Shown here piece by piece: positions 26,501 to 39,159 of a DNA stretch of 64,000 nucleotides. Each line of letters opens with the position of its first letter. The stretch's first letter is position 1. The stretch spans positions 23,403,184 through 23,467,183 of the forward strand of contig CM055896.1 of NCBI GenBank assembly GCA_029582155.1, in the 5' to 3' direction. The DNA comes from Panopea generosa. Its lineage: Eukaryota; Mollusca; Bivalvia; Adapedonta; Hiatellidae. The position numbers were made by a program, and so were the translations under genes. The notes under the pieces were generated by a model. That model did not search any database. It had not been told where the DNA came from and worked only from the letters and a program-made list of their open reading frames with translations.

Positions 26501-29500
26501 ACACCTACACAAACTCCGCCCGAAATACCACCAATACGACACTTACACAAACTCCGCCCGAAATACCATCAAGACGTCACCTACACAAACTCCGCCCGAA
26601 ATACCATCAAGACGTCACCTACACAAACTGCGCCCGATTTACCATTAAGACGACACCTACACAAACTCTGCCCGAAATACCATTAAGACGTCACCTACAC
26701 AAACTGCGCCAGATTTACCATTAAGACGTCACGTACACAAACTCCGCCCGAAATACCATCAAGACGTCACGTACACAAACTCCGCACGAAATACCATCAA
26801 TACGACACGTACACAAACTCTGCACGAAATAGCATCAAGACGACACCTACAGAAACTCCGCACGAAATACCATCTAGACGACACCTACACAAACTCCGCC
26901 CGAAATACCATCAAGACGACACCTACACAAACTCCGCCCGAAATACATCAAGACGTCACCTACACAAACTCCGCCTGAAATACCATCAAGACGACACCTA
27001 CACAAACTCCGCCCGAAATACCACCAATACGACACTTACACAAACTCCGCCCGAAATACCATCAATACGACACCTACACAAACTCCGCCCGAAATACATC
27101 AAGACGTCACCTACACAAACTTCGCCCGAAATACCACCAAGATGACACCTACACAAACTCCGCCCGAAATACCATCAAGACGACACCTACACAAACTCCG
27201 CCAAAATACCATCAAGACGACACGTACACAAACTCCGCCAGAAATACCATCAAGACGACACCTACACAAACTCCGCCCGAAATACCACCAAGATGACACT
27301 TACACAAACTCCGCCCGAAATACCATCAAGACGTCACCTACAAAAACTCCGCCCGAAATACCATCAAGACGACACCTACACAAACTCCGCCCGAAATACC
27401 ACCAATACGACACTTACACAAACTCCGCCCGAAATACCATCAATACGACACCTACACAAACTCCGCCCGAAATACATCAAGACGTCACCTACACAAACTC
27501 CGCCCGAAATACCATCAATACGACACCTACACAAACTCCGCCCGAAATACCACCAAGACGACACTTACACAAACTCCGCACGAAATACCACCAAGACGAC
27601 ACCTACACAAACTCCGCCCGAAATACCACCAAGACGACACCTACACAAACTCCGCCCGAAATACCATCAAGACGACACCTACACAAACTCCGCACGAAAT
27701 ACCACCAAGACGACACTTACACAAACTCCGCACGAAATACCATCAAGACGTCACCTACACAAACTCCGCACGAAATACCATCAAGACGACACCTACACAA
27801 ACTCCGCACGAAATACCATCAAGACGACACCTACACAAACTCCGCACGAAATACCATCAAGACGACACCTACACAAACTCCGCACGAAATACCATCAAGA
27901 CGACACCTACACAAACTCCGCCCGAAATACCACCAAGACGACACTTACACAAACTCCGCCCGAAATACCATCAAGACGTCACCTACACAAACTCCGCACG
28001 AAATACCATCAAGACGACACCTACACAAACTCCGCACGAAATACCATCAAGACGTCACCTACACAAACTCCGCACGAAATACCATCAAGACGACACCTAC
28101 ACAAACTCCGCCCAAAATACCACCAAGACGTCACCTACACAAACTCCGCCCGAAATACCATCAAGACGACACCTACACAAACTCCGCACGAAATACCATC
28201 AAGACGACACCTACACAAACTCCGCACGAAATACCATCAAGACGTCACGTACACAAACTCCGCCCGAAATACCATCAAGACGACACCTACACAAACTCCG
28301 CACGAAATACCATCAAGACGTCACGTACACAAACTCCGCCCGAAATACCACCAAGACGTCACCTACACAAACTCCGCCCGAAATACCATCAAGACGACAC
28401 CTACACAAACTCCGCACGAAATACCACCAAGACGACACTTACACAAACTCCGCACGATATACCATCAAGACGTCACCTACACAAACTCCGCACGAAATAC
28501 CATCAAGACGACACCTACACAAAGTCCGCACGAAATACCATCAAGACGACACCTACAGAAACTCCGCACGAAATACCATCAAGACGACACCTACACAAAC
28601 TCCGCACGAAATACCATCAAGACGACACCTACACAAACTCCGCCCGAAATACCACCAAGACGACACTTACACAAACTCCGCACGAAATACCATCAAGACG
28701 TCACCTACACAAACTCCGCACGAAATACCATCAAGACGACACCTACACAAACTCCGCACGAAATACCATCAAGACGTCACGTACACAAACTCCGCACGAA
28801 ATACCATCAAGACGACACCTACACAAACTCCGCCCGAAATACCACCAAGACGTCACCTACACAAACTCCGCCCGAAATACCATCAAGACGACACCTACAC
28901 AAACTCCGCACGAAATACCATCAAGACGACACTTACACAAACTCCGCACGAAATACCATCAAGACGACACCTACACAAACTCCGCACGAAAAACCATCAA
29001 GACGTCACGTACACAAACTCCGCACGAAATACCACCAAGACGTCACCTACACAAACTCCGCCTGAAATACCATCAAGACGACACCTACACAAACTCCGCA
29101 CGAAATACCATCAAGACGACACCTACACAAACTCCGCCCGAAATACCATCAAGACGACACCTACACAAACTCCGCCCGAAATACCATCAAGACGACACCT
29201 ACACAAACTCCGCCCGAAATACCATCAAGACGACACCTACACAAACTCCGCCCGAAATACCATCAAGACGACACCTACACAAACTCCGCACGAAATACCA
29301 CCAAGACGACACCTACACAAACTCCGCACGAAATACCACCAAGACGACACGTACACAAACTCCGCACGAAATACCACCAAGACGACACCTACACAAACTC
29401 CGCACGAAATACCACCAAGACGACACGTACACAAACTCCGCACGAAATACCACCAAGACGACACGTACACAAACTCCGCACGAAAAACCATCAAGACGTC

Positions 29501-30108
29501 ACGTACACAAACTCCGCACGAAATACCACCAAGACGTCACCTTCACAAACTCCGCCTGAAATACCATCAAGACGACACCTACACAAACTCCGCACGAAAT
29601 ACCATCAAGACGACACCTACACAAACTCCGCCCGAAATACCATCAAGACGACACCTACACAAACTCCGCCCGAAATACCATCAAGACGACACCTACACAA
29701 ACTCCGCACGAAATACCACCAAGACGACACTTACACAAACTCCGCACGAAATACCACCAAGACGACACGTACACAAACTCCGCACGAAATACCACCAAGA
29801 CGACACCTACACAAACTCCGCACGAAATACCACCAAGACGACACGTACACAAACTCCGCACGAAATACCACCAAGACGACACGTACACAAACTCCGCACG
29901 AAATACCACCAAGACGTCACCTACACAAACTCCTGCCCGAAATACCATCAAGACGACACCTACACAAACTCCGCACGAAATACCATCAAGACGACACCTA
30001 CACAAACTCCGCCCGAAATACCATCAAGACGACACCTACACAAACTCCGCCCGAAATACCATCAAGACGACACCTACACAAACTCCGCACGAAATACCAC
30101 CAAGACGT
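23505..30108. repeat. 38-bp satellite array
   Basis: About 174 head-to-tail units of 38 bp built from GAAATACCATCAAGACGAC and ACCTACACAAACTCCGC. As 38 is not divisible by three, each forward frame passes through all three phases every 114 bp. No phase contains a stop, so all three forward frames are open at once; this explains overlapping frames of 504, 590 and 805 codons (24,567-26,081; 27,293-29,065; 27,142-29,559). Frequent variants are CCATCAAG/CCACCAAG, CGACACC/CGTCACC, CGCCCG/CGCACG and 37-bp units reading AAATACATCAAG. Rare variants (CCCGATTTACCA, CTCTGTCCG) repeat at fixed offsets, showing internal block duplication. CGCACG units dominate the right two thirds. No splice or start context supports coding. 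Confidence 0.97.
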
Positions 30109-30670
30109 GGCCAAGTCGTGCATATTTTATAACTCGATGGCTTTATCATTGTTGTTTATTGATGTATCATATTTCTATAACCGGCGTGTTAGTTTTAGTT
30201 ATTACAAAGAAACGACACCAGACTAATTGATGTTTTGTGAATAGCATTATAATGAATTAGTCAGTACTATTTTACATTTCGAAGAATGACTGTTTAAAAA
30301 AATCCTATATATAATATGATACTCAAAAGCCATTGTTATAAATATTTATGAGCATAACATATCACTGGTTTCATTTATTTTAATAACTCCCTAGACTAGA
30401 TAGTTTGTTCGATGTTGAAGTATAGAAAATATCGATGTGTTGCACTGATTCAATGGCAAGACACACCTGTATGAAGATTGAGTTCTTGTCATAACGGAGC
30501 TGCTGCTAGGGGTGGGGTTACATATTCTCTTATCCCTCTTAAACAATTTCGTAAAATGGCGTTTATTATTTTCCTTTATTTGGAAGTTTTCTGTGCTTAA
30601 AATCGATCATTTGACAGACAATGTGTTGATATTCATAATGGAAATTATTCCTATTGTTCTGCTATGTTCT
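30109..30670. other. non-genic spacer between two satellites
   Basis: About 560 bp of unique AT-rich sequence between the 38-bp and 51-bp arrays. No open frame or element was recognised. Confidence 0.6.
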
Positions 30671-33102
30671 CCCTAAAATGGATTACATAACAATTAGCTT
30701 ATATTCGCAAGTCTATGTTATCTCAATCCTGGATTACATGGCAATGAGCTTGTATTCACAAGTCTATGTCCTCTCTACCCTTGATTACATGACAATGAGC
30801 TTCTTTTCATTCGCAAATCTATTTTTTTCTCTACCCTGGATTACATGACAATGATCTATCATTCGTATGTCTGAGTTTTCTCTTACCTAGATTATATAAC
30901 AATGAGCTTGCATTCGCAAGTCTATGTTCTCTCTACCGTGGATAACATGACATTGAGTTTGCATTCGCAAGTTTATGTTCTCTCTGTCGTGGATTATAAA
31001 CCAAAGAGCTTGCATTCGCAAGTCTATGTTCTCTCTACCCTGTATTACACGACAATGAGCTTTCATCTGTAAGTCTATGTTCTCTCTACCCTGGATAACA
31101 TCACAATGAGCTATCATTCGCAAGTCTATGTTTTCTCCACCCTAGATTACATAACAATGAGTTTGCATTCGCAAGTTTATGTTCTCTCTGCCGTGAATTA
31201 CATGACATGGAGCTTGCATTCGCAAGTCTATGTTTTCTCTACCGTGGATTACTTGACATGGAGCTTGCATTAGCAAGTCTATGTTCTCTCTACCGTGAAT
31301 TACATGACATGGAGCTTGCATTCGCAAGTCTATGTTTTCTCTACCGTGGATTATATGACTTGAGCTTGCATTAGCAAGTTTATGCTCTCTCCGCCGTGGA
31401 TAACATTACAATGAGCTTGCATTCGCAAGTCTATGTTCTCTCTACGCTGGATTACATGACAATTGGCTTATATCGCAAATGTATGTTCTCTCTACCCTGG
31501 ATTACTTGACAATGAACTTGCATTTGCAAGTCTATGTCGTTAGTCTATGTTCTCTACCCTGGATTACATGACAATGAGCTTTCATTCACAAGTCTATGTT
31601 CTCTCTACTCTGGATTACATAATATTAAGATTGCATTCACAAGCCTATGTTATCTCTATCCTGGATTACGTGACAATTAACTTGCACTCGCAAGTCCATG
31701 TTCTGGATTAAATGACAATGAGCTTGTATTCGTCCGTCTATGTTTTCTCTACCATGGATTACATAATAATAAGCTTGCATTCACAAGTCTATGTTCTCTC
31801 TACCCTGGATTACTTGACAATGACTTTGCATTCGCAAGTCTATGTTCCCTCTTCTCTGGATTACATGACAATGACCTTGCATTCGCAAGTCTATGTTCCC
31901 TCTTCTCTGGATTACATGACAATGACCTTGCATTCGCAAGTCTATGTTCCCTCTTCTCTGGATTACTTGACAATGACCTTGCATTCGCAATTCTATGTTC
32001 CCTCTTCTCTGGATTACATGACAATGACTTTGCATTCGCAAGTCTATGTTCCCTCTTTTCTGGATTACATGACAATGACCTTGCATTCGCAAGTCTATGT
32101 TCCCTCTTCTCTGGATTACATGACAATGACCTTGCATTCGCAAGTCTATGTCCCCTCTTCTCTGGATTACATGACAATTACCTTGCATTAGCAAGTCTTT
32201 GGTCGCTCCACTCTTGATTACATAATAATGGGCTCGCACTCACAAATCTATTTTCTCTCTGCCTTGGGTTACTTGCAAATGAAATTGCATTCACAAGTCT
32301 ATGTTCTTTCTTATCTAGATTACATAACAGTGAGCTTACATTCGCAAGGCTATGTTCTCTCTACCCTGGTTTACATAACACTGAGCTTGCATTCGCAAGT
32401 CTATGTTCTCTCTAACTTTGATTACATAACAATGGTCTTACATTCATAAGTCTATGATCTCTCTACCCTGGATTACAGGACATTAAGTTTGTATTCGGAA
32501 GTCTATGTTCTCTCTAACCTGGATTACATGACAATGAACTTGCATTCATATGTCTATGATCTCTCTTCTCTGGATAACATGACAATGAGCTTGCATTTGC
32601 AAAGCTACGTTCTCTCTACCCTGGGTTACAGGACATTAAGTTTGTATTCGGAAGTCTATGTTCTCTTTACCCAAGATTAAAAGACATTGAGCTTACATTC
32701 GTAAGTGTATGTTATCTCTACCCTGGATTACATAAGAGTGAGCTTGCAGTCACAAGTCTATGTTCTCTCCACCCTGGATTACATAAGATTGCGTTTGCAG
32801 TCACAAGTTTATGTTCTCTCTTCCCTAGATTACACAAAAATTGGCTTACATTCGCAAGTGTTTGTTCTCTCTATCCTGCAGTACATGACAATGAGCTTGC
32901 ATTCACAAGTCTATGTTCTCTCTACTCTTGATTACATAATAATGAGCTTGTATTCGTAAATCTACGTTCACTCTACCATGGATTACATTATATTGAGCTT
33001 GCATTCACAAGTATATCTTCTATCTACCCTGGATTACTTGAAAATTAACTTTCACTCGCAAATCTATGTTTTATATACTATGGATTACATGACAATGAGC
33101 TT

Positions 33103-34940
33103 GCATTCGTAAGTCTATGTTCTCTCTACCATGGATTACATAATACATCATGCATTCACAAGTCTATGTTATCTCCACCCTGAATTATATAACATTGAGT
33201 TTGCATTCACATGTCTATGTTCTTTCTATCCTGGATTGCATAACAATGAGCTTGCATTTACAAGTCTATGTTATCTCTACCCTGGATTGCATAACTATTA
33301 GTTTGTATTCTGAAGTCTATGTTATCTCTACCCTGGATTACATGACATTTAGTTTGCATTCGCAAGTCTATGTCCTATCTACCATGGATTACATGACAAT
33401 TAGTTTTAATTCGAAAGTCTATGTTCTCTCTATACTAGATTACATAACAATGACCTTACATTTGCAAATCTATGTTCTCTCTACCCTGGAGTATATAACA
33501 ATGAGTTTTGCATTCACAAGTCTATGTCATGTCTACCGTAGATTACATGACAATGAGTTTGCATTCATAAGTCTACGTTCTCTCTATCCTTGATAGCATA
33601 ACAATGGGCTTACATTTGCAACTATATGTTGTCTCTACCCTTGATTACTTGACAATGAACTTGCATTCGCAAGTCTATGTTCTCATTTCTCTAGATAACC
33701 TGAAAATGAGCTAGCATTCGCAAATCTATGTTCTCTCTACCCTGGAGTATATAACAATGAGTTTTGCATTCACAAGTCTATGTCATGTCTACCGTGGATT
33801 ACATGACAATGAGTTTGCATTCATAAGTCTACGTTCTCTCTATCTGTGATAGCATAACAATGGGCTTACATTCGCAACTATATGTTGTCTCTACCCTTGA
33901 TTACTTGACAATGAACTTGCATTCGCAAGTCTATGTTCTCATTTCTCTAGATAACCTGAAAATGAGCTAGCATTCGCAAATCTATGTTCTCTCTACCCTG
34001 GAGTATATAACAATGAGTTTTGCATTCGTAAGTCTATGTTCTCTCTACCATGGATTACATAATACATCATGCATTCACAAGTCTATGTTATCTCCACCCT
34101 GAATTATATAACATTGAGTTTGCATTCACATGTCTATGTTCTTTCTATCCTGGATTGCATAACAATGAGCTTGCATTTACAAGTCTATGTTATCTCTACC
34201 CTGGATTGCATAACTATTAGTTTGTATTCTGAAGTCTATGTTATCTCTACCCTGGATTACATGACATTTAGTTTGCATTCGCAAGTCTATGTCCTATCTA
34301 CCATGGATTACATGACAATTAGTTTTAATTCGAAAGTCTATGTTCTCTCTATACTAGATTACATAACAATGACCTTACATTTGCAAATCTATGTTCTCTC
34401 TACCCTGGAGTATATAACAATGAGTTTTGCATTCACAAGTCTATGTCATGTCTACCGTAGATTACATGACAATGAGTTTGCATTCATAAGTCTACGTTCT
34501 CTCTATCCTTGATAGCATAACAATGGGCTTACATTTGCAACTATATGTTGTCTCTACCCTTGATTACTTGACAATGAACTTGCATTCGCAAGTCTATGTT
34601 CTCATTTCTCTAGATAACCTGAAAATGAGCTAGCATTCGCAAATCTATGTTCTCTCTACCCTGGAGTATATAACAATGAGTTTTGCATTCACAAGTCTAT
34701 GTCATGTCTACCGTGGATTACATGACAATGAGTTTGCATTCATAAGTCTACGTTCTCTCTATCTGTGATAGCATAACAATGGGCTTACATTCGCAACTAT
34801 ATGTTGTCTCTACCCTTGATTACTTGACAATGAACTTGCATTCGCAAGTCTATGTTCTCATTTCTCTAGATAACCTGAAAATGAGCTAGCATTCGCAAAT
34901 CTATGTTCTCTCTACCCTGGAGTATATAACAATGAGTTTT
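33103..34940. repeat. 919-bp tandem duplication inside the 51-bp array
   Basis: The block starting GCATTCGTAAGTC at 33,103 recurs at 34,022, exactly 919 bp later. Both open with the rare variant TACATAATACATCATGC. The two 147-codon frames inside (33,150-33,593 and 34,069-34,512) translate identically, so the copies are essentially unchanged over that stretch. Confidence 0.93.
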
Positions 34941-35740
34941 GCATTCACAAGTCTATGTCATGTCTACCGTGGATTACATGACAATGAGTTTGCATTCATA
35001 AGTCTACGTTCTCTCTATCTGTGATAGCATAACAATGGGCTTACATTCGCAACTATATGTTGTCTCTACCCTTGATTACTTGACAATGAACTTGCATTCG
35101 CAAGTCTATGTTCTCATTTCTCTAGATAACCTGAAAATGAGCTAGCATTCGCAAATCTATGTTCTCTCTACCCTGGAGTATATAACAATGAGTTTTGCAT
35201 TCACAAGTCTATGTCATGTCTACCGTGGATTACATGACAATGAGTTTGCATTCATAAGTCTACGTTCTCTCTATCCTTGATAGCATAACAATGGGCTTAC
35301 ATTTGCAACTATATGTTGTCTCTACCCTTGATTACTTGACAATGAACTTGCATTCGCAAGTCTATGTTCTCATTTCTCTAGATAACCTGAAAATGAGCTA
35401 GCATTCGCAAATCTATGTTCTCTATACCCTTGATTACTTGACAATGAACTTACATTTGCATGTCTATGTTCTCTCTACCCTGGAGTATATAACAATGAGT
35501 TTTGCATTCACAAGTCTATGTCCTGTCTACCGTGGATTACATGACAATGAGTTTGCATTCATAAGTCTACGTTCTCTCTATCATTGATAGCATAACAATG
35601 GGCTTACATTTGCAACTATATGTTGTCTCTACCCTTGATTACTTGACAATGAACTTGCATTCGCAAGTCTATGTTCTCATTTCTCTAGATAACCTGAAAA
35701 TGAGCTAGCATTCGCAAATCTATGTTCTCTATACCCTGGA
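33488..35740. repeat. 256-bp higher-order repeat of the 51-bp satellite
   Basis: The marker GGAGTATATAACAATGAG occurs at 33,488, 33,744, 34,000, 34,407, 34,663, 34,919, 35,175 and 35,482. Most intervals are exactly 256 bp (five 51-bp units plus one base). One interval of 407 marks the 919-bp duplication junction, and one of 307 is 256 plus one extra unit. Confidence 0.93.
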
Positions 35741-35925
35741 TTACATAATATTGAGCTTGCATTCGCAAGTCTACGTTCTCTCTACTCTTGATAACATAAT
35801 AATGGACTTATATTCGCAACTGTATGTACTCTTTATTTTGGATTACATGACAATGTGCTTGCATTCGCATATTTATGTTCTCTCTTCCCTGGATTTCATA
35901 ACAATGAGTTTGCATTCGCTAGTCA

Positions 35926-36835
35926 TGACAATCTTCTTTGCAAAACTGTTAGAGCTGTAGTTTCAATGTGTATATACTTATTGTGTTCAAGTTTTCTCTA
36001 TATAGAAATCTATAGAAAATCACCGTAATCATATAAGACTGGTGTGGTGTTGTTAAGTTGAAAATACTCCCTTTAGTCCTTGAATGAATGATGGTGTATT
36101 TGTGATAAATGCATTGTTTATTACTGCGCATACGGTGCTTTTTTTTCCTGTTTTAACCTTGTGTTTTATCACTACCGAGTCATCGCTCGGTGATGTTGTG
36201 GCTCGACTCCCAAGCGTAAAATGTCGGGATATTGTCTGACTCAATTAGTCATTGTATATATCATTATTTTCAGACGTTGACGTCATACGATGAACGTATT
36301 GATAGCATCTTTCTCAGCGTTCTGTGTAGATACTATAGTATGTTAGATTATCAATATTGCCATTTTTGTGTTATATCTGAATCATATCATATTTTTCCAT
36401 GTGTTGTGTTTTGGAGTGTTTCTGGGTGTATTTTGAGCATTGACAGTTTGACTTATACTGTGCATTATTGCCATTACAACATTGTCCAAACAACAGACTT
36501 GCAAAGTACCTTAAATATCCATAAAATACTAAATACACATCTAGACAATATTACCGCACTGTTCGTCTGTCTCTCTTTTCCCAAAACTCCTATATGTTCT
36601 TTTCATTCGACAGCATCTGTCTCACATTTATACTTGATGCCTCTTCTGAGACTTGCTCCATTGCCTTGACTTAACTTGCAGTTGTTTTATATATTGTTAT
36701 ATTTACTGTAACCATTCACTCAGTAAAACATCGACATGATACCTAAAATAAATACAATGAACACGTGTATTCCGTTTTGTTTAAACTTATTTATTTTACT
36801 TCAATTGTGAATGAAGTTTTTAAAATTATACAAAT
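35926..36835. other. non-genic DNA with a hairpin and B-box-like motif
   Basis: No supported gene. ACCGAG (36,174-36,179) and CTCGGT (36,186-36,191) form a perfect six-base stem with a six-base loop. GGCTCGACTCC at 36,200-36,210 resembles a tRNA B box, so a SINE fragment on the plus strand is possible but weak. A 145-codon open frame at 36,232-36,669 (plus) has no recognisable domain and a composition rich in Y, H, C and S like its AT-rich surroundings; I do not call it a gene. Confidence 0.45.
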
Positions 36836-36837
36836 TA

Positions 36838-36957
36838 TGGTAGAAGCAGTACTAAGCATTTGCGAATAAAGTGTCTTACTTCGGGACACAACACACAGCC
36901 GCAGCAGAAAATCGAACCCACAGTTCTAAGGTCCAATGCCAAATGTCTAATTATATA
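36838..36957 (-). mobile_element. tRNA-derived SINE relic
   Basis: Minus strand: a degraded A-box region (TTAGACATTTGGCATTGG), then a B box GTGGGTTCGATTTTC, then a tail with GTGTCCCGAAGTAAGACAC and TTTATTCGCAAATGC. The tail resembles the GTGTCC...AAGACACTT segment seen in many invertebrate SINEs (from memory). Diverged and non-functional. Confidence 0.5.
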
Positions 36958-38203
36958 AAAATTATTGCAACTGAACAAAATTCTGATCCGATCGTACACC
37001 AGTTCAAAATGATGTAAACAATAATTTGATATTTTATACTGATGGTGAAAAACAAGTTTAAGGAAAATAAAACCACAAACAAATATCAATCATGCTCAAG
37101 GAGATAAGATAAAAACCACAAATTTGTCAATTGCAATGTTTGTTTTTTGTTTTTAATAGCATGAATAGTCTGTGATGATAAACTTATTATGAGGTAATTT
37201 TGAAAACCCATAATTAGTTGATAAAGTAAATACAATGATTTGGATTCATTTAAAACTGTTTGAAACACTGAGCATTTCTATAATTGTTTAGAAATATAAT
37301 GGGATGAGTAAGCATACGCCTGTCTGAATGTCTGTTTGTTATATCGCCGGTATCTACTATCTAAATAGTTCAGTTCACTTCTCCACAGTATACTTATATA
37401 AACACTGTCGTGGAGGTGTATACAATATTATGTCCGAAAGTTTTACTAAGTATAAATACCATAATATCACATAAGGTTAGATACACGTAACACTAATTCA
37501 AATTTACCGACACAAGTTGCAGAATAGTACGCCATATCTTTTTGCTTCTTAATGTTATAAAAATCGCTCCATGTCATGAGCTAAGAGGAACTGGTTTGAT
37601 CCAGTTATTATCAATAATTTCCGCAATTTTAGTCAATTGTACATTTTGATACATAACTCATGTATGTACAAGTCAGAGAGGCTGGTTCAGTCGGCATGAG
37701 GTAACTTACGATCATGAACCCAGCACCTAAATATCGGCGATACGAAGGCCTTGGTATATGCAGTCAACTGATTAGCGAAGGACCGAAATGCACTAAATAT
37801 TCATTTACGTTTAAAATGGAGCTATAGGTTTCAGTATTTTAATCAATTCACGAAACATTTGAAGAATTTTGTGCAATACATTTATAGTTAATTTATTTGC
37901 AAAATTAACATAAAACCCAGAATTGACATCAGTTTATTTAAATTGTCAGAGTCTACTAAGAAAAAAATGTTTTCCGCTCTTGATTCTAAGTGTTCAGTCC
38001 TTTATATTTGTATTGAACAATCATCATCTGCTGGTAAGTTGAATTCTTAGCATGTATTTATATGGTAACCCACAGACATAAGTGCTATACAGTGACCTTT
38101 GGATTTACAAAAGTCAAAATTACTAATTTGAAAAGAAATGTTTTAACAATATTTATAGACAGTAATTGGTTTATCGACACAGCTGTACTTTCGTCAAGTT
38201 GAT
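36958..38203. other. non-genic AT-rich DNA
   Basis: No supported gene. A stretch near 37,680-37,735 (GGCTGGTTCAGTCGGCATG ... CATGAACCCAGC) is faintly tRNA-like, but I do not call it. Confidence 0.5.
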
Positions 38204-39159
38204 CTGTCACGATTTTGCTCCCGACTAACCACGATCTGGTCTTTCAAGTCGTACAGCATTCGTACAGCATTCGTACGGCAGTCGTAAATGTATCCGTGAT
38301 AGTCGTGGCTATTCGTGTGCACTTCCCAAGTACGACTGCGCAAGACCCAGCAAGAACTTGTCCTACGACTATGCCAAGATTGTACTTGGAGTGAACTATG
38401 ATCGGATATGACTGATGCCGGTAATAGTACGAACGTACTAAGAACTTGCCTAGAATTATCAAGAACTAACACGACAACACCACGAATATCGCCGAATGCA
38501 ATACAAATTATTACGAATTACGCCGTAAGCGCTAAGACTGCAGTAAGAACTACTACGACTTCTCACGATGCCACTACGGTTTAACTATTTAACAGTTAAA
38601 TACAGGCCGTCGTCAATCATACATTCTGTGAGTTCCAACCAGTGAACATCTTCCAAAAAGCTCTAACAAGAATATATATCAAGATCTTCTACTATGGATA
38701 ATCCTAGAACAGTGTTGCTTCTACGTGATCTCGTAGCACTGGAGGCAGGTATTGCACTGAATGATCTGTTCGAAAACGCAATGCATTTCTAGCTGATCGG
38801 GAGCCTTTATACGATTCGTACGGACGTCGGAGTGGATCGGGAATAGTCGTAGTACAGTCGTAGTACTGTCGTGGTGATTCGTGACTCAGTCGGACCAGAT
38901 CGTAGTGGTGCGTGATAGGTCATACTGCATTCTTACTGGCAACGACGTGAAGTCCTTATGAGTCGTAGCTATTCGTCGAGCATCGGCTTGAAAAACGTAG
39001 TGCAGTAGTCAGTAGTTTTGGGCATTCGTATGACATTCGTGGCAAGGACTGGAGTGATGCCGATTCATGCCGATCTTAGCAAAGTTTTGCAAAACGTCAG
39101 CAGTCGTGGTTGGAAAGGTCGGGACTGATCGTGGCTAGTCGGAATAAAAATCGTGACAG
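38204..39159. mobile_element. candidate non-autonomous DNA transposon with 33-bp terminal inverted repeats
   Basis: The left end at 38,204-38,236 starts CTGTCACGATTTTGCTCCCG. The right end at 39,127-39,159 is its inverse, with 29 of 33 positions matching (reverse complement starts CTGTCACGATTTTTATTCCG). The true termini may lie slightly outside; no target duplication could be fixed. The interior is unlike its AT-rich flanks, dense in TCGTA/TACGA words, with a direct repeat AGTCGT[G/A]GCTATTCGT at 38,301 and 38,961. A 32-codon open frame from ATG at 38,694 to TAG at 38,792 (MDNPRTVLLL...) sits in the centre and might be a transposase start remnant. Superfamily is undetermined; I considered Harbinger-like but have no decisive residue. 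Confidence 0.65.

Larger units (their letters stand above)
30671..35925. repeat. 51-bp satellite array
   Basis: About 103 units of 51 bp containing GGATTACATGACAATGAGC, TTGCATTCGCAAGTCTATG and TTCTCTCTACCCT. The forward frame has a 17-residue period (LDYMTMSLHSQVYVLST), giving open frames up to 159 codons (31,712-32,191). Units at the left end (30,671-31,700) are the most diverged; 31,830-32,180 is homogenised for a CCCTCTTCTCTGG variant; 33,100-35,740 is organised into higher-order repeats. Single-base indels break the frame repeatedly, so coding is unlikely. Confidence 0.97.

Noticed and set aside
27142-29559. 805-codon open frame, with 504- and 590-codon relatives
   Set aside because: It lies wholly inside the 38-bp satellite, where all three forward frames are open because no phase of the unit contains a stop. 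No frame-specific constraint or gene context.
36232-36669. 145-codon open frame outside the arrays
   Set aside because: No recognisable domain, no splice or promoter evidence, and composition matches the surrounding AT-rich DNA.
37660-37740. tRNA-like stretch GGCTGGTTCAGTCGGCATG ... CATGAACCC
   Set aside because: Only loose similarity to box A, with no convincing box B.
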